This document shows, in pieces, positions 12,840 to 28,559 of a stretch of 64,000 nt of DNA (its first letter is position 1; each line of letters opens with the position of its first letter). The DNA comes from Ceratothoa steindachneri. Lineage: Eukaryota > Arthropoda > Malacostraca > Isopoda > Cymothoidae. A program made the position numbers and the translations under genes. Where the stretch lies: positions 158,068,848 to 158,132,847 of the forward strand of contig OZ018322.1 of assembly GCA_963969495.1 (NCBI GenBank). The letters are read 5' to 3'. The notes under the pieces were generated by a model. The model was given only the letters and a program-made list of their open reading frames with translations. It was not told the origin of the DNA and searched no databases.

Positions 12840-15135
12840 TCAGGTGAAAGGTACAATGGAGTATCACTGGTTATAAAGAGGATCATAGCTCCCGCAGAAT
12901 TTTCAGTCTTGGATGAACCATAAGTGGCTATTAAAGTTAAACAAACGTAGGGAGGATCACCGTAAGGTAGAAACACTGATCACCAAGAACAATTCCTTTA
13001 CCTATGAATATTTTTATACCCAACTTCAGCTCGTAAAACTCAGCAATCTTTCTCGACTACCTGAATGCGTGATACTATCTTTCGGAATCCAGAGGAAACA
13101 CAAATAAAATCGGTAGGAATTTGGATATGCTTGCCCTCCGTGGTATCGGCAAAACAATTGGGTACGAATTCCTCCCATACATTTCCGCGTGAGCTCCCAC
13201 AAAGCCGAACATAGTATTAACAAGCAGAAAATTTAAGAGAAATAGCTGCGGCCCCATCATTTTATCCAGATCATGAGATTATAATGGCCATTATTTTGTC
13301 AAACTCCATACAAAGAAAGGAAAGTTTATAGAAGAGCTAAATCATCAATGTACCAAGAGAAACTAAAGAGAACTAAAGATTAGATGGTGAACTTCATCAG
13401 GAAAAAATACATATATTGAAAGCATGCGACCAAAGGATTCTAAAACAGACATTCAAGCAGTTAACTGCACCAACATGGACGCAAGACTTAAAATAATTAG
13501 CCCAAAATGTAAAGATGTTTAACGCTCGGATAAGGAAACAGCAGAACCACGAAGCTAAGTCATAATAGATCACGACTGTAAAACGTGCTAAAAAGATTCA
13601 TAATTGTGCAGAACACCATCAAATGCAACACCATAATCCAGAACATATGTTTTAAAAGGTATCGAAATCCAATTAAATGATTACAGAGGTGACCCTTTAA
13701 AAAGAGGAAGGAAGTTTAAGTACTAGGAAACACGCCCAATAAACCAAATGAAATCTAGCCTCTGTTACACAAGCACTGAAGCAAATTCTTTGAAATATCA
13801 AGCGAGGATAAACAGAAATACGATCTTGAATTTTAATTGTAAATCATGATCTAACTAAAAAATAAAACTTACATAACCCTTACATGCTTTGACATACACA
13901 AAAGAAGAATACGATCCTCGGACTAGCTCCCTCACTCTTAAAGATTTCAGGAGTGTCCTTGAGTCTTTCAGAAAAAAGCACCTGTACCGTTCGGTTAACA
14001 AAAATCAATTCAACTCAGCTTCCAGAAAACACACTCAAAGCAATCGCTAACAAAATCCAAGCAGCGAGGAATATCGGCTACTGCCCCTAGGTAATCAACA
14101 AAGCCAAAAATTTTTTTCTATCCTAACAAGAGAAGCTAACAAACCTGATAGCCTAATTTCGACTAATTTACCTCCTCAACTTCTTGGGAAAATAGATGGA
14201 AAAAATAATTTACTGGCGCCTAGGGGAATAGATAGAGGACAACAGCCTATACCGCGATACAGATCGGGATAAAAATAGGGATGGAAACTGTCTTTTGATG
14301 TCAAGAAAAAAGAATCACACAAATAAAAACATTCGATAAAAGCTTGATGAGGTTTCAAGAAACGTAAAGCATGCCTTTGTTAAGTCTGGAGCGATAGTTA
14401 TAAGTACAAACTAAAGAAAATCGGTGTTCCAGCCAATTCATACGTTTCAACTCTAATTTTATTAGCAACCACCTTCACTCAACTGAGCGAAGGCATACTT
14501 TAGGGAACCTTGCCCCTACCACTTCTATAAACAATGTACACATATTACTTCATCGACTTATTTACCATTATTTAACATGCATACTTTCAACCGAGGATAT
14601 CGGTCAAATAATATCTTCACCCCCACCAAATCTAAGATAATGTCCCTTAGGAAAGCAAGAGGAAAAGATAAAATTATCCAGTATGAATGAAGAGGAAAAA
14701 TAAAAACGAACATCAAAATATTAATATTAGCCCCGTGTACCCCCCAAAAATTGGAACCCTGAAAAAGATGGGGAACGAACTTCCAGACAAAACGACAACC
14801 ATAATTCTAGGTCAAACCATCACAACGAGTAGATACATTTCACACGAGAGACACAGTATCAATCAGGCCAAATACCAACTAACTAAACTGTATAGGTTAC
14901 GTGGTCTCAAGAGATCGAACAAAAGGAAACTCTTCCCAATGCTCGTCATGGCTTTTCTATTGTACCCAGCTATGCCTTTCCATAACGCTCCAGGATCGCA
15001 GGTGATGTCTCTGCAAAGGATACAAAATTCCGCCACAAGGTATATCAACATAACTTGAATGAACTTCAGGGTACTTGCAGAGTACTATGACGAAAGGGCC
15101 AATCGTTCCGCAATATGTAGGATCCTCATAGCATT
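12840..15135 (+). pseudogene. Jockey-like LINE ORF2 remnant (endonuclease to RT C-terminus)
   Basis: Several plus-strand frames line up in the order of a non-LTR ORF2. A fragmentary endonuclease-like region lies at 12850-13290, a linker at 13290-13870, an RT palm and fingers region at about 13900-14650 (GVPANSYVSTLI and LTTFTQLSEG are the clearest pieces), and the RT C-terminal thumb at 14687-15058. The thumb frame contains SRYISHERHSINQAKYQLTK and MSLQRIQNSATRYI, a familiar Jockey-clade ending. The FADD catalytic box is not readable. Frame changes are frequent. The element runs to about 15135, about 140 bp before a (TA)n array. The endonuclease part is weakly supported; the thumb region is convincing. 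Confidence 0.65.
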
Positions 15136-15272
15136 ACAACACCTAGAGAAGGTAGTACACAGTAAATAGTAATTCCCGAGCAGCCTGAATAGGATTTTTT
15201 CTAAAAAAGGTAATAAAAATATTACTGCAAGAAAAAATTATTCCGTTTTCTCTTTCAATGTGGTTTAATGGA

Positions 15273-15275
<3 letters not shown>

Positions 15276-15352
<77 letters not shown>
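15276..15352. repeat. (TA)n microsatellite
   Basis: TA array with a single TG interruption, downstream of the Jockey-like remnant. Confidence 0.97.
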
Positions 15353-15376
15353 ATTGAAAACCTTGTAGGTCAGCAT

Positions 15377-16860
15377 ACATTATTTGGAAAATTCATGACA
15401 CAACTGCGCTGAAGATTTTTATTCCGCTTTATAAGCTTTCTAACTAAAACTAGAGTCCATCCTCACAGTTTCTTCCCTGTGTGGAGACCGCTAAGAATAA
15501 TTAAGGTTCTTCAGGAAGAAAAGGTAGGAAAAATGTAGCATAAAAATTAAAGCTAGTTGCAAAGATGTTTGAAAGTGTAAGAGAAATATGTAGATGTCTG
15601 TAATGTGAAAACATAAGTGCCATATAACCAGCTTATGTAATCTGTCTTCTCTGCTTGTTTGTTCGATTACTTTGTTAGTTATTATTATGACTTGTGTTTG
15701 GAGTTATTCTTGTTCTTACTTCGCTAATGTTACTTCTCTATTTCTTTTCGGTTATTCCGTCTTGTTTTTTACAGATTTGAAGGAAATGGAAATTTAACCT
15801 CTTGGTATTTTTTTTAAATCACCTAAAAAGAAACGTGCTTAAATTACTCAATTCCCCTAACCTTCTATAGCGTAGTTAAATTCGCCTCATCCTTACTAAT
15901 ATCTATTATTGTAATTGGTGCAATAAAATTCCTTTTCCCTCGATGTTTCTGTCATCATTATAGCTTTAAATAATAGCTTTATGTTGTGGAGAGGAATAGT
16001 TCCGAATGCTATTTATTCGAAAAATACTGCTTTGAACGCCGATAAAATAGCTACAGACAATTCTGATAGGCCTATAAAATAGAGTAAGAGTTGTTTTATT
16101 TAATCGGTGGAACCGTTAATCCTTAGTATTACCTATTATTTTAATATATTGGAAAATATTAATCAGGTATATAAAAAGAGAATTTAAAGTTTATTGAATA
16201 CTATTTGACAACTTTGATACTTAGCTTTGGAAACTCATGTATTCAATTACCACCTGAGTTTCTAGTGTCGTTTCAATCGTTCGTTGATGTCATTTGTGTT
16301 ATAAACTTGTCTATTTAAAATGAGTGCTCATAGAAGTGAGTGTTTGAACAACTCAAACATTTATTGTTTATATTTGGCAATTATGTTGTATTTAAATAGA
16401 TAACATATTACTAAATTTGCAGAGAACCTTACACTTTCTTTCTTATTTTGGTGTTAAACTCGGTGATGAAGACATGTGGTGCTGGAACCACATTATAGAA
16501 TCTCATTTAACTCAAAAGTACCTAACAAATGAGAATTTTGAAGAATTCGCCCCTTGGACAGCAGATAGACCGCTCTCATTATGCTTGGTCAAGCAGACTC
16601 ACAGCCAAAAATTCAACGCTCTCTCGACGGAAGAAGATCTTAATTACTGTCTGGAAACATAAATGCGAGAATACTTACTCGCATACGAGAACCAGAAAGA
16701 AGCTGCAGCTCACCTAATTTTTACTTATTTTTAACCTTATTTTTTATTTTCATCTATTATCCTGTTCACCTTTTCCCGCTCGCAAACCAAAAATCCTCCC
16801 ATAGAGGTGATTACTAAATAGAGAACATAATACTTTTTTAAGGCCCGTCATATATTTTAC
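15377..16860. other. Unassigned; contains an 81-codon open frame
   Basis: The plus-strand frame 16417-16662 (MQRTLHFLSYFGVKLGDEDM at its start) is acidic and has no recognised motif. A second overlapping frame runs to 16717. Neither shows a repeat copy elsewhere in the window. It may be an exon or a decayed element; no function can be assigned. Confidence 0.3.
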
Positions 16861-16864
16861 CATG

Positions 16865-21128
<4,264 letters not shown>

Positions 21129-22110
21129 AGCATTGTGAAGTTTTACAAAATTCTATAATTGGTTCACAGTACCCTAAACTATCATAACATGTAAAGGGAA
21201 ATCAATGTGTTGTGAAGGGGGCAATAAGATTTGTAAGCCCTCCTTTAATGATTAATTCTCAGAATAAAATGTGGTTAATTTTCTTAAAAGTGAATAAAAA
21301 TTCACCTTTAGTCCATTATCTTTAGACCGCGGTGCTTACAGTTCTTTACTAGGCGAAGGCTTTTTTAGGACTCTCCGAAGCCGTTACCTCCATTGGCGGG
21401 TAGCGGGAGGAAAATAGCCAATGTACTTCGTCCAAGAATTCTGAGTAGCTAAAATAAAAATGTTGATTTGAATTTGAATGGATGTAAGTGTGTGCATATG
21501 AATAAGGGAACATAGGGGTGTGTGGATTGATAGATCAAAATAGATAAGTGGTGAAAAGAGAAAGTTTTGTAGTAGGGTGCAAAGAGATACTAGCTCCATG
21601 GTGGTCAAGCCTATCACTTTTATAAATATTATTGTCATGTGTTTCTTTTGTTGCTTTCGTTATAATTATTATTTTATTGCGCTCAAGCCATTTTTTTAAT
21701 AGTTTTGAATATTTTTGCATATGTAATGAGTATTTACTGTTGAGTTACAATATATTACATATAAGTTGTGTTTAGTTTTTATTGTATTTTAATTATTTTG
21801 TTCTATGTGTACTACAGTGTTTTCTGTTACTTCTTGTTTTCTTTCTACCTGTCACATTTGGTTTACTCGAGTCTTATTCGTTGAGAGTTGGTCAAAATCG
21901 GGGTTTTTTTCTTGAATCTAGGTTGATATGTTTGATCAGATTGTTGTCACATTTTTATGGTTTTTACATTCCACTCATGCGTACAATGGTTCTTCATCTC
22001 CCACAGCCACTAAGTTATCGGTGCTCTGAAATCTCGCGCGACCTATAGCTCTTCTGTTCTGGTTACTCATTTGAATAATATCCTCATTCAGTTCCTGATT
22101 AACCAGTTCT
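21129..22110 (+). repeat. Dispersed repeat R1, copy 1 (partner at 43449-44430)
   Basis: The two segments align over most of about 1 kb in the same orientation. Shared landmarks in order: GGTTCACAGTAC, GATTAATTCTC with AATAAAATGTGG, TACTAGGCGAAGGC, TAGCCAATGTACTTCGTCC, GGTGGTCA with GCCTATCACTTT, TTTTTATTGTATTTTAATTA, and CTCATTCAGTTCCT. Divergence is considerable, with indels. In copy 1 the short ORF of the partner is broken. It probably represents the 5' region of an unnamed element. Confidence 0.8.
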
Positions 22111-22448
22111 TTTATTTTCCGAGTCCCTTCTTCTATAACTTTGTTAATAGTGTTTATGGTTGCTCTACTTGCTGTCTTCTTTTCCGCTTACGTGTAATCG
22201 TAATTAGATACACGCGTGTATTTGGCACTGTTTGTAGTCTTGTTGTTTGTTTTTTCGAGACACAAGAGAGGACGGCGTAATATTCATGATGGTGATGATG
22301 AGCTAAGTGGTGAAATGTGTGGTAAGTGTGATAGGGGTGAAGAAGTTTTGTCGCTTTAGTTACCCTTGTTGTGAGGGCATGGCCTTAATTTTCTCCTATA
22401 TTTTTCTTTTCCTTTTGTTGCCTCCATTGTCCCTCACCCCCAGTTCCT

Positions 22449-23052
22449 TATAAAGGTTGTTCCATTAAGACGGATCAAAGTTATCAATAAATAAAACAGT
22501 ATTATTTGTTGGAATTTATTGATTTCCCTATGGGATCATATTCTATGAGTCATGGCAAGTATGAGTCAAAAATAATATCGCCTAAATGTCCGCCAAGGCT
22601 TCAGCAGCACACCTAAACTCGATGGGCAAAATTTTTGACGTCTCTGCATAGTTGCTCCTTGATCTCACCAATATGCCTTATTATTTTTTCCTTCAGCTAT
22701 TGAATTGTTGTTGACTTGTTAGCATAAACCTTACTTTTGAGATGACCCCAAAGGAAGAAATCTAAAGGCGTCAAGTCACACAATCGTGGTGGCTAATTGA
22801 CCTCGCTGTTTCAAGAGATGATGCGACCTGAGAACTTCTCATTCAATTAGCCAAGTGCCCGAAATGCGTTCCTGTTTGAACGCCCATTTTTGTAATAGGA
22901 TTCGATAACTTTAACACATTGTTTGATTATTAATCTTTCTATGGTTGAAATTGGCAAAGACTGAAGTTGTTAAATCGGAAAGAAAAATAAAAAATCATTA
23001 GACGCTTAAACTTAACTCACATTTAAAATTGCCCCGAGTTATTGGAACACCC

Positions 23053-23058
<6 letters not shown>
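22449..23058 (-). mobile_element. Internally deleted Tc1/mariner-like element
   Basis: The ends are matching inverted repeats: AAAGGTTGTTCCATTAAGAC at 22452 and, on the minus strand from 23057, AAAAAGGGTGTTCCAATAAC. The minus strand at about 22870-22570 encodes the C-terminus of an IS630/Tc1/mariner-type transposase: LCDLTPLDFFLWGHLKSKVY with the third catalytic Asp context, then a Cys/Arg-rich tail ending in GGHLGDIIF. The N-terminal two thirds are missing. The right end touches a (TA)n array. Confidence 0.72.

Positions 23059-23113
<55 letters not shown>
23057..23113. repeat. (TA)n microsatellite
   Basis: TA array between the right end of the deleted Tc1/mariner-like element and the 3' end of LINE A copy 2. 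Confidence 0.97.
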
Positions 23114-23114
<1 letters not shown>

Positions 23115-26100
23115 TTTATTAATTCCTCCTTGTAATTTTGTAGCATTTCAAGTTTATTTTTTGCTAACATTCATTACTTCATTTTATTTTTGTGGGCATT
23201 TGGCCTCTTGTTTTTATTTTCGTATATTTTTCTTTCGTTTTCCTTTTGTGGGCACCTCGCCTTCTTTTGTTTTCCCCATTTTATTTTAAATTAGCGTTTT
23301 ACTTTGTATTTCTTTTTCTTTTGATGAGTTCTTGGTCTCTTTTGTATATTTTTTATTTTATTTGATATTTGTTTTTTACTTTGTATTTCTTTTTCTATTG
23401 ATGAGCTTTTCGCTTCTTTTGTTTATTTTTACTTTAATTTAGTTTGTTTGTTTTTTCTTTCCTTCTATTTTCATTAGGCATTTTGCGCCTTTTTGTTTTG
23501 TCTTTCTATTTTTTGTTCTCATATTTCGTGTGTTTTTTCCTTGTCTAGTTTTTTCTGGTTTCGTCTAAATTATTTTTTCTGTTTTTTTTTTCGGCCTTGT
23601 ATTTATTGTTCATGCTCATTTGTTGGTTTTTTGTATATCAGGCTTATCGCTTCTCCCGCGCAGATTCTTTCTCTTGGGAATAATGATGTTCTTGCAACTT
23701 TGTGTTGCTTCTGCTGCGGGAGTGCGATATTGTCGTTATCGAGTGTAAGGACGATTGTTTGTTCTATCTTTTCCCAAGTCTTTCTACCCTAGCCTTTGAA
23801 CTTCCGTAATAATTGGCTTTAGCCCTGCTCTTGAGTACATGACTGTTTGCTTAATACGGTCGGTTCTTATAGCACCAGTTATTTTCAAGGTGGCTTTATC
23901 TTGTACTCTCTGCATCGCCGTGAGAGAGATACAACATGTTATCCACGCTTTCACTGTTGGGTACACCAGGATGGAGCGTACCAAGGCAGTTTTCAGATTT
24001 TTCATGTTTGGCGCGTTTATGTTTCGAAACATGTATATAGTTTCTGAAGTTGCCTTTTGGCTAGGGAGACTATGATATTGATGTGGGTTTTGTACCCATA
24101 CTTGGTGTTTCGTAAACCCAGGAAATTACCCTCTTTGAGTACGGGTGGAGGTCGTCGTTTACGATGACGTTATCTATTTTCGGACGGTGCATTAAGATTA
24201 CTTGTAATTTTGGCGGTTAGTTTGTTTTTTATACATTGTTTCATATCTGTTTATGTTGTTTATTCCGGCAGCTGTATCACTCGCTTGAATTACAGCGTTA
24301 CTATAGGAGCTAGGGCAATTTGTGTGATGTCATCTGCGAATTGCAGATACATTCTGTCATCCTCTACCGGAGAAGGGCGATCTATTCTGTACAGTAGGTC
24401 CAGCAACGGACTCAGAGAGCTGCTTTGTGTAACTCCCGACTTGAGTTCGAATTCGGGTCCTGAAAAGCTAGTGATGAAGATTTAGTCTTTTCTCTCTATG
24501 ATATAATCAAAGAGGACCCTTTCCAGGACTTAGTTAGATAGAGGTTCGAGATATGGAATTGGAGACCCCTCCGGTACCCGAAAAGTGTGAATAAGTTTGT
24601 GAGGGGTAGATAGACACGGTGAGGAGATTGATAGTCTGAAGCTCTTGTGAAGTCACCACCAATGTGGAAAGTTGTATCGCCACAAAACATTCGTCGAATT
24701 CTGGGAGATGCGTAAATGTGAGATTCCTCCTAACAGCTATCTCAGCGCCATTGAACCTTTCATGTGACTAATTTTTCATCAGTACTCTGGATCCCTGTAA
24801 TTTGAGTTGACCCCTTGTGGTGTAAATACCGTGCTCCGTTATCAGAATTATGTCGGTGTTTAGCACACTAAATGTCTTTCCATATGCCGTTGCTTTCACC
24901 TCCCATCCATTAACATTTAGTGTCAGAATCCTCAATGAATTGTTCACATTCTCCATGCTGGTCTTTTTCTACTGCTGTTTCTGGGTGACGTTTATTTTTC
25001 TTCCGTTCCTCTTCTTAAATTATGTGTTGGAGACATGCAAATACGTGTCTTTGTACAGAGTAACGTTCTGGCGTTGTAGGGCTTCCTCAACTACTTTAAC
25101 CTAGATCGATGCGTCGTAATTGTATTTGTATATTTTCTTACTTACTCCGTTTAGAATTATTGTTTAGTCCATATTTTCAGGGAAGGGGAATTTCTCTGGC
25201 GTATAAATGGTAAGAATATCTGCACCGAGCAGTTTTTTGGTTTATTCCATTTTTTGGTTTTGCTGTTTTTTAGGGTCTTTTGAGTCTAAAGAGTCTGAGG
25301 AGTCTGTGGATTCCGTTGATGCCGGTTCCACAGTTTCGTTTCTCTTCGTGCATTCTTTATTTGGTTGAGCCTGTGTGGGATTTGCCGCAAGCAGCTTTAG
25401 GTTCCTGGGTTTTCGAGTTTGTCCGCGTTTTGTTCTCTATTTCTTCCTTGTTGGTGTCCATCTCATTTGCAGTATTAGGAATCATTTGCAGTTGGAGGAC
25501 GTCTCCTGACGCAGGTTCGTCCGGTAAACACATTTGGCTCATACGGTTTTCGAATACAATTTGGTTGAGTTCTTTTGCGAAGCAACCAGGTTGTGTTAGA
25601 TTTCTGAGCATAGAAGAGGCACGCTAGGATTTTGGTACAATCTTCCTTCTCAAATAGGTTTTCTGCGTTTTGGTTTCGTTTTATGCAGCTTTAGCTACCT
25701 GTTCATGGGTGGTGTTACATCGGCGTACCTCTTCCTGTTTTTTTAACAGTTTTGTTTTTGTGTATTATTTCCTTTTTGACCGGTCATGACATAGCAATTA
25801 ATCTGTAACCTTGCCCACATTTGATGCATCTCTTATAGTTCTCGCGGCATTCCTTCCAGTGGTGTCCCTTCTTGCTGCACTTGGAGCACGTTTTCTCAGC
25901 TACATTAGTCATTGATAGGTGTACTCAATTTTGTAGGAGTAGAATCAAAAGTGCCTTGGAAAGGATTTTTCTCAGTCTATCTGGTCTCCACTCACCTTGG
26001 TGTTGAACATAAGCCACTCAAATTTTTTCTCCTTTAAGCCATCAAAGTTTCTGCAAAGACAACATTAAATACATGGGTGTATTCGCTGTTGTCCCTGCTG

Positions 26101-27110
26101 TTTTTAAATATGATGACATCTGCGACTTTGGCGCATTTTTGTCTAACCTCCATTTCTTCAATTTCTTTTCTACTATGTCGTACGATCCAGGAGTCGATTC
26201 CCATGCAAACGACACTAGGATGAACTTTTATTTGTGGAGGGATAGCAGGCTGTAGTACAATGGTTCTTATGGTTTCCAGAGCTTCTTCTTTTGTAATGGC
26301 CTTGACGTCATTTTCCCGCTTGGTGAACTCGACGTATCCTGAGGGGTCGTCTAGAAGCTTAATAGAGCGTTGTTAAGTTTTCTGAACATGAGATCGAATA
26401 TCCGCTCCCTATTGGGCTTGTATTTCCCTTTGATCGCCTGCACGGTAATTCTTGTAGTATTGTACTGGGCCATTTTACCCCGAATGAGGCCCCTCGGGGC
26501 CTTTCTGATTTTCGCTTCTTTTTTTCTTTTACAGGTAGTTAGACGATGGTTGAATATCTTGATTATTTATGTTTGGGGATGTGTGTTTTCGTTAAATGTT
26601 TTAAGTCAGTAGCTAACGCCCTTCTTGTTGTAGCGCAGCCTCAGTGAACAGGAAATGCCGGATAAGAAGGGTGATGATGATGGGTCAAACCGGAGGCAGC
26701 CCTCAAGAGATGTGATTGTATGGTGGACTTTTTGTTCCTTTGTGCGGAATCAACCGTCGCTAACCGGGGATGCCGCCCCTCGAGTGTTTGAAAATCAGTG
26801 CTGCGGTCGGCTTACATAGAAACGGGTGTTCCTTCCCTCTATGATCCTGGCTCGGCTCCCAGGGTGCGGAAGTGGGTTCAGCTCCCAACTGCTCCCCCTG
26901 GAAGTTGTAGTCATGCCCATTGTTCGGCTGCCTCAGATGCCGAGTTACATAGTGGGCCAATCCTCAAACCTGCTTTCCTTTTTGTCCCCAATCATGTCTA
27001 TCACAGAAAACGACATTATTGGGTCAAGGCTACTAACTGAATCACATCCAGTTCTTAACAGCTCTGCTGCCCCTCGTAGAGGGAATTAGGGGGTTTAGGC
27101 AGACATGTGG
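23114..27110 (-). pseudogene. LINE family A copy 2 (minus strand; gag, endonuclease and RT)
   Basis: The most complete copy. The 5' UTR is at 27110-26474 on the minus strand. ORF1 starts at 26473 with MAQYNTTRITVQAIKGKYKP and runs, with a frame change near 26355, through KLLDDPSGYVEFTKREND to a CCHC zinc knuckle (CSKCSKKGHHWKEC, about 25895-25850) and a hydrophilic C-terminus (25611-25357). ORF2 starts at 24956 with MENVNNSLRILTLNVNGW, the N-terminus of an apurinic-type endonuclease. Most of the endonuclease and fingers are scrambled or deleted. The RT palm at 24485-24220 has GVTQSSSLSPLLDLLY and an intact catalytic box in QFADDITQIA. The thumb at 24032-23784 reads LVRSILVYP and MQRVQDKATLKITGA. 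The 3' UTR is strongly A-rich on the coding strand and ends at a (TA)n array. Confidence 0.82.
23180..23500. repeat. Minisatellite-like units in the LINE A copy 2 3' UTR
   Basis: Related T-rich units recur: TTTACTTTGTATTTCTTTTTC at about 23297 and 23375, each followed by TTGATGAG, and a GGCA..GCCT..TTTTGTTTT theme at 23189, 23250 and 23478. Spacing is about 60-80 bp and copies are imperfect. Confidence 0.6.
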
Positions 27111-28559
27111 CCCTAATTCACATCTCCAAATATATTATTCTTTTTTTTAATTTCCGGTAGGGAAAAGTGAAAAAGATTTCACCTTTTTAACGTCACTTAA
27201 CCTTTCATCCTGGAGAGCGAATTTCTTCAGCGTTAGCGCTGTTTCTTCAAGGATTTCTAAGCAGTCGGGCTATATTGAACTTTTTAGGGGGAGGGCGTGA
27301 AAAAAGTACGGCACGCGGGTCTTCCTACCCTTTATTCCCCTTGCACGATCGGGGTGGGTTTGGGTAGCAGAAGAGAAAGAGGTCTTGGCCGACTTGCTCC
27401 TGGAGAAACTTTCCACACTTCTGACTCTCAGTTCAAGTGAACCAATAGGGAATTTCTTAGTGGGAAGTCCGGAACAAGCTTTGAAAGAGTGCTTATAGTG
27501 GGAGACAGTAAATTTTTGCATTAAAAGAGGACAGATTTGTGAGGAAATAGATTTAACAACCTCGTTTGTCAAAAGTGGAAAGTGTGAATAACCATACCCG
27601 AAGGGCAAGGGAGACCTGCTTATTAACATGGATTCATAACCACCTTCCTGCATTCACTCTTCATTTTTAATTCCCTTCTGACACTTCCAGCACCCATCCT
27701 CCTGATACAGTAGCGGGAGAACCGCTTAATCGGTGCTTCATTATTCTTTTCATCTTTTATTCGTGTGTTAATTGTTGCATTCATGATGTTTTTAGTTATC
27801 TTAGCTCTGAGTTTATTTATCTATTGTTATGTTACTTGGTTGTAGTTTTTACTTTCTTTGCTTTGTTTCGCTGCTAGGGTGTGATCTTCTGTCTGTTACT
27901 TTCATGGGTCTTGTTTTTTGTATTGCTTTTGGATTTTTTCTTTTCACCCATCTTGTTATCAGTTATTTCACTATTTCACTTTAGTTTTATTTGGTCACTT
28001 GTTTTACTGTTAACATTCACTTCACTATCATTCTTGTTCAAGATTTTAGCACTATAGTTTACTTATTACACTTTTAGTTCATCATGTTCGTGTTGTTTGC
28101 ACTTGCACATTATCTTTATCGTTATGCTTGTTCTTTCTCTACTTTTGAATATTTTACCTAAGTAATCATGGATACCTCCTCAATTCTCAGCTGTTGTCTG
28201 CCGCTGGGAAATCGAGTGTTAAAGGGGAGTCCAGCTCTGATGTTTGTGTGCTCTGCAAACATCGGAGGTAGTCTGTACATCTTCCTCCTTTTTTCCTTTC
28301 TCTGTTCCTAATGCTGATATTGAGCGTTTATACTCCCGCTTCTTGGTATTGATCGAATTTGAGTAACTATTATATTTTAAAAATTTTCAACGTAAAAACT
28401 CTTTCTTAAAAACCAGCTTAATGCTGATTGGCCAATTTATTGAAGCGCCTAAGATTAAAAAGTAAAATTCGTCTTAAACCTAATTGGTAATTTTCTCAAC
28501 GCTATGTATGAGAGAATAAATTGAGGAAAAGCAAACAGCACCTACCTCAAGATTGCTAA
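27111..28559. other. Unassigned; contains a 127-codon minus-strand frame
   Basis: The frame 27653-27270 (minus) is Ser/Lys-rich with no recognised domain. Its position directly upstream of LINE A copy 2 would allow an ORF1-like remnant of another element, but no zinc knuckle is seen. The remainder is T-rich and featureless. Confidence 0.3.

Noticed and set aside
26760..27089. Three overlapping frames of 66-87 codons
   Set aside because: Same 5' UTR region of LINE A copy 2; different frames and strands are open by chance.
27270..27653. Candidate host gene (127 codons, minus strand)
   Set aside because: No domain, no splice structure and a location next to a LINE; kept only as an unassigned frame.
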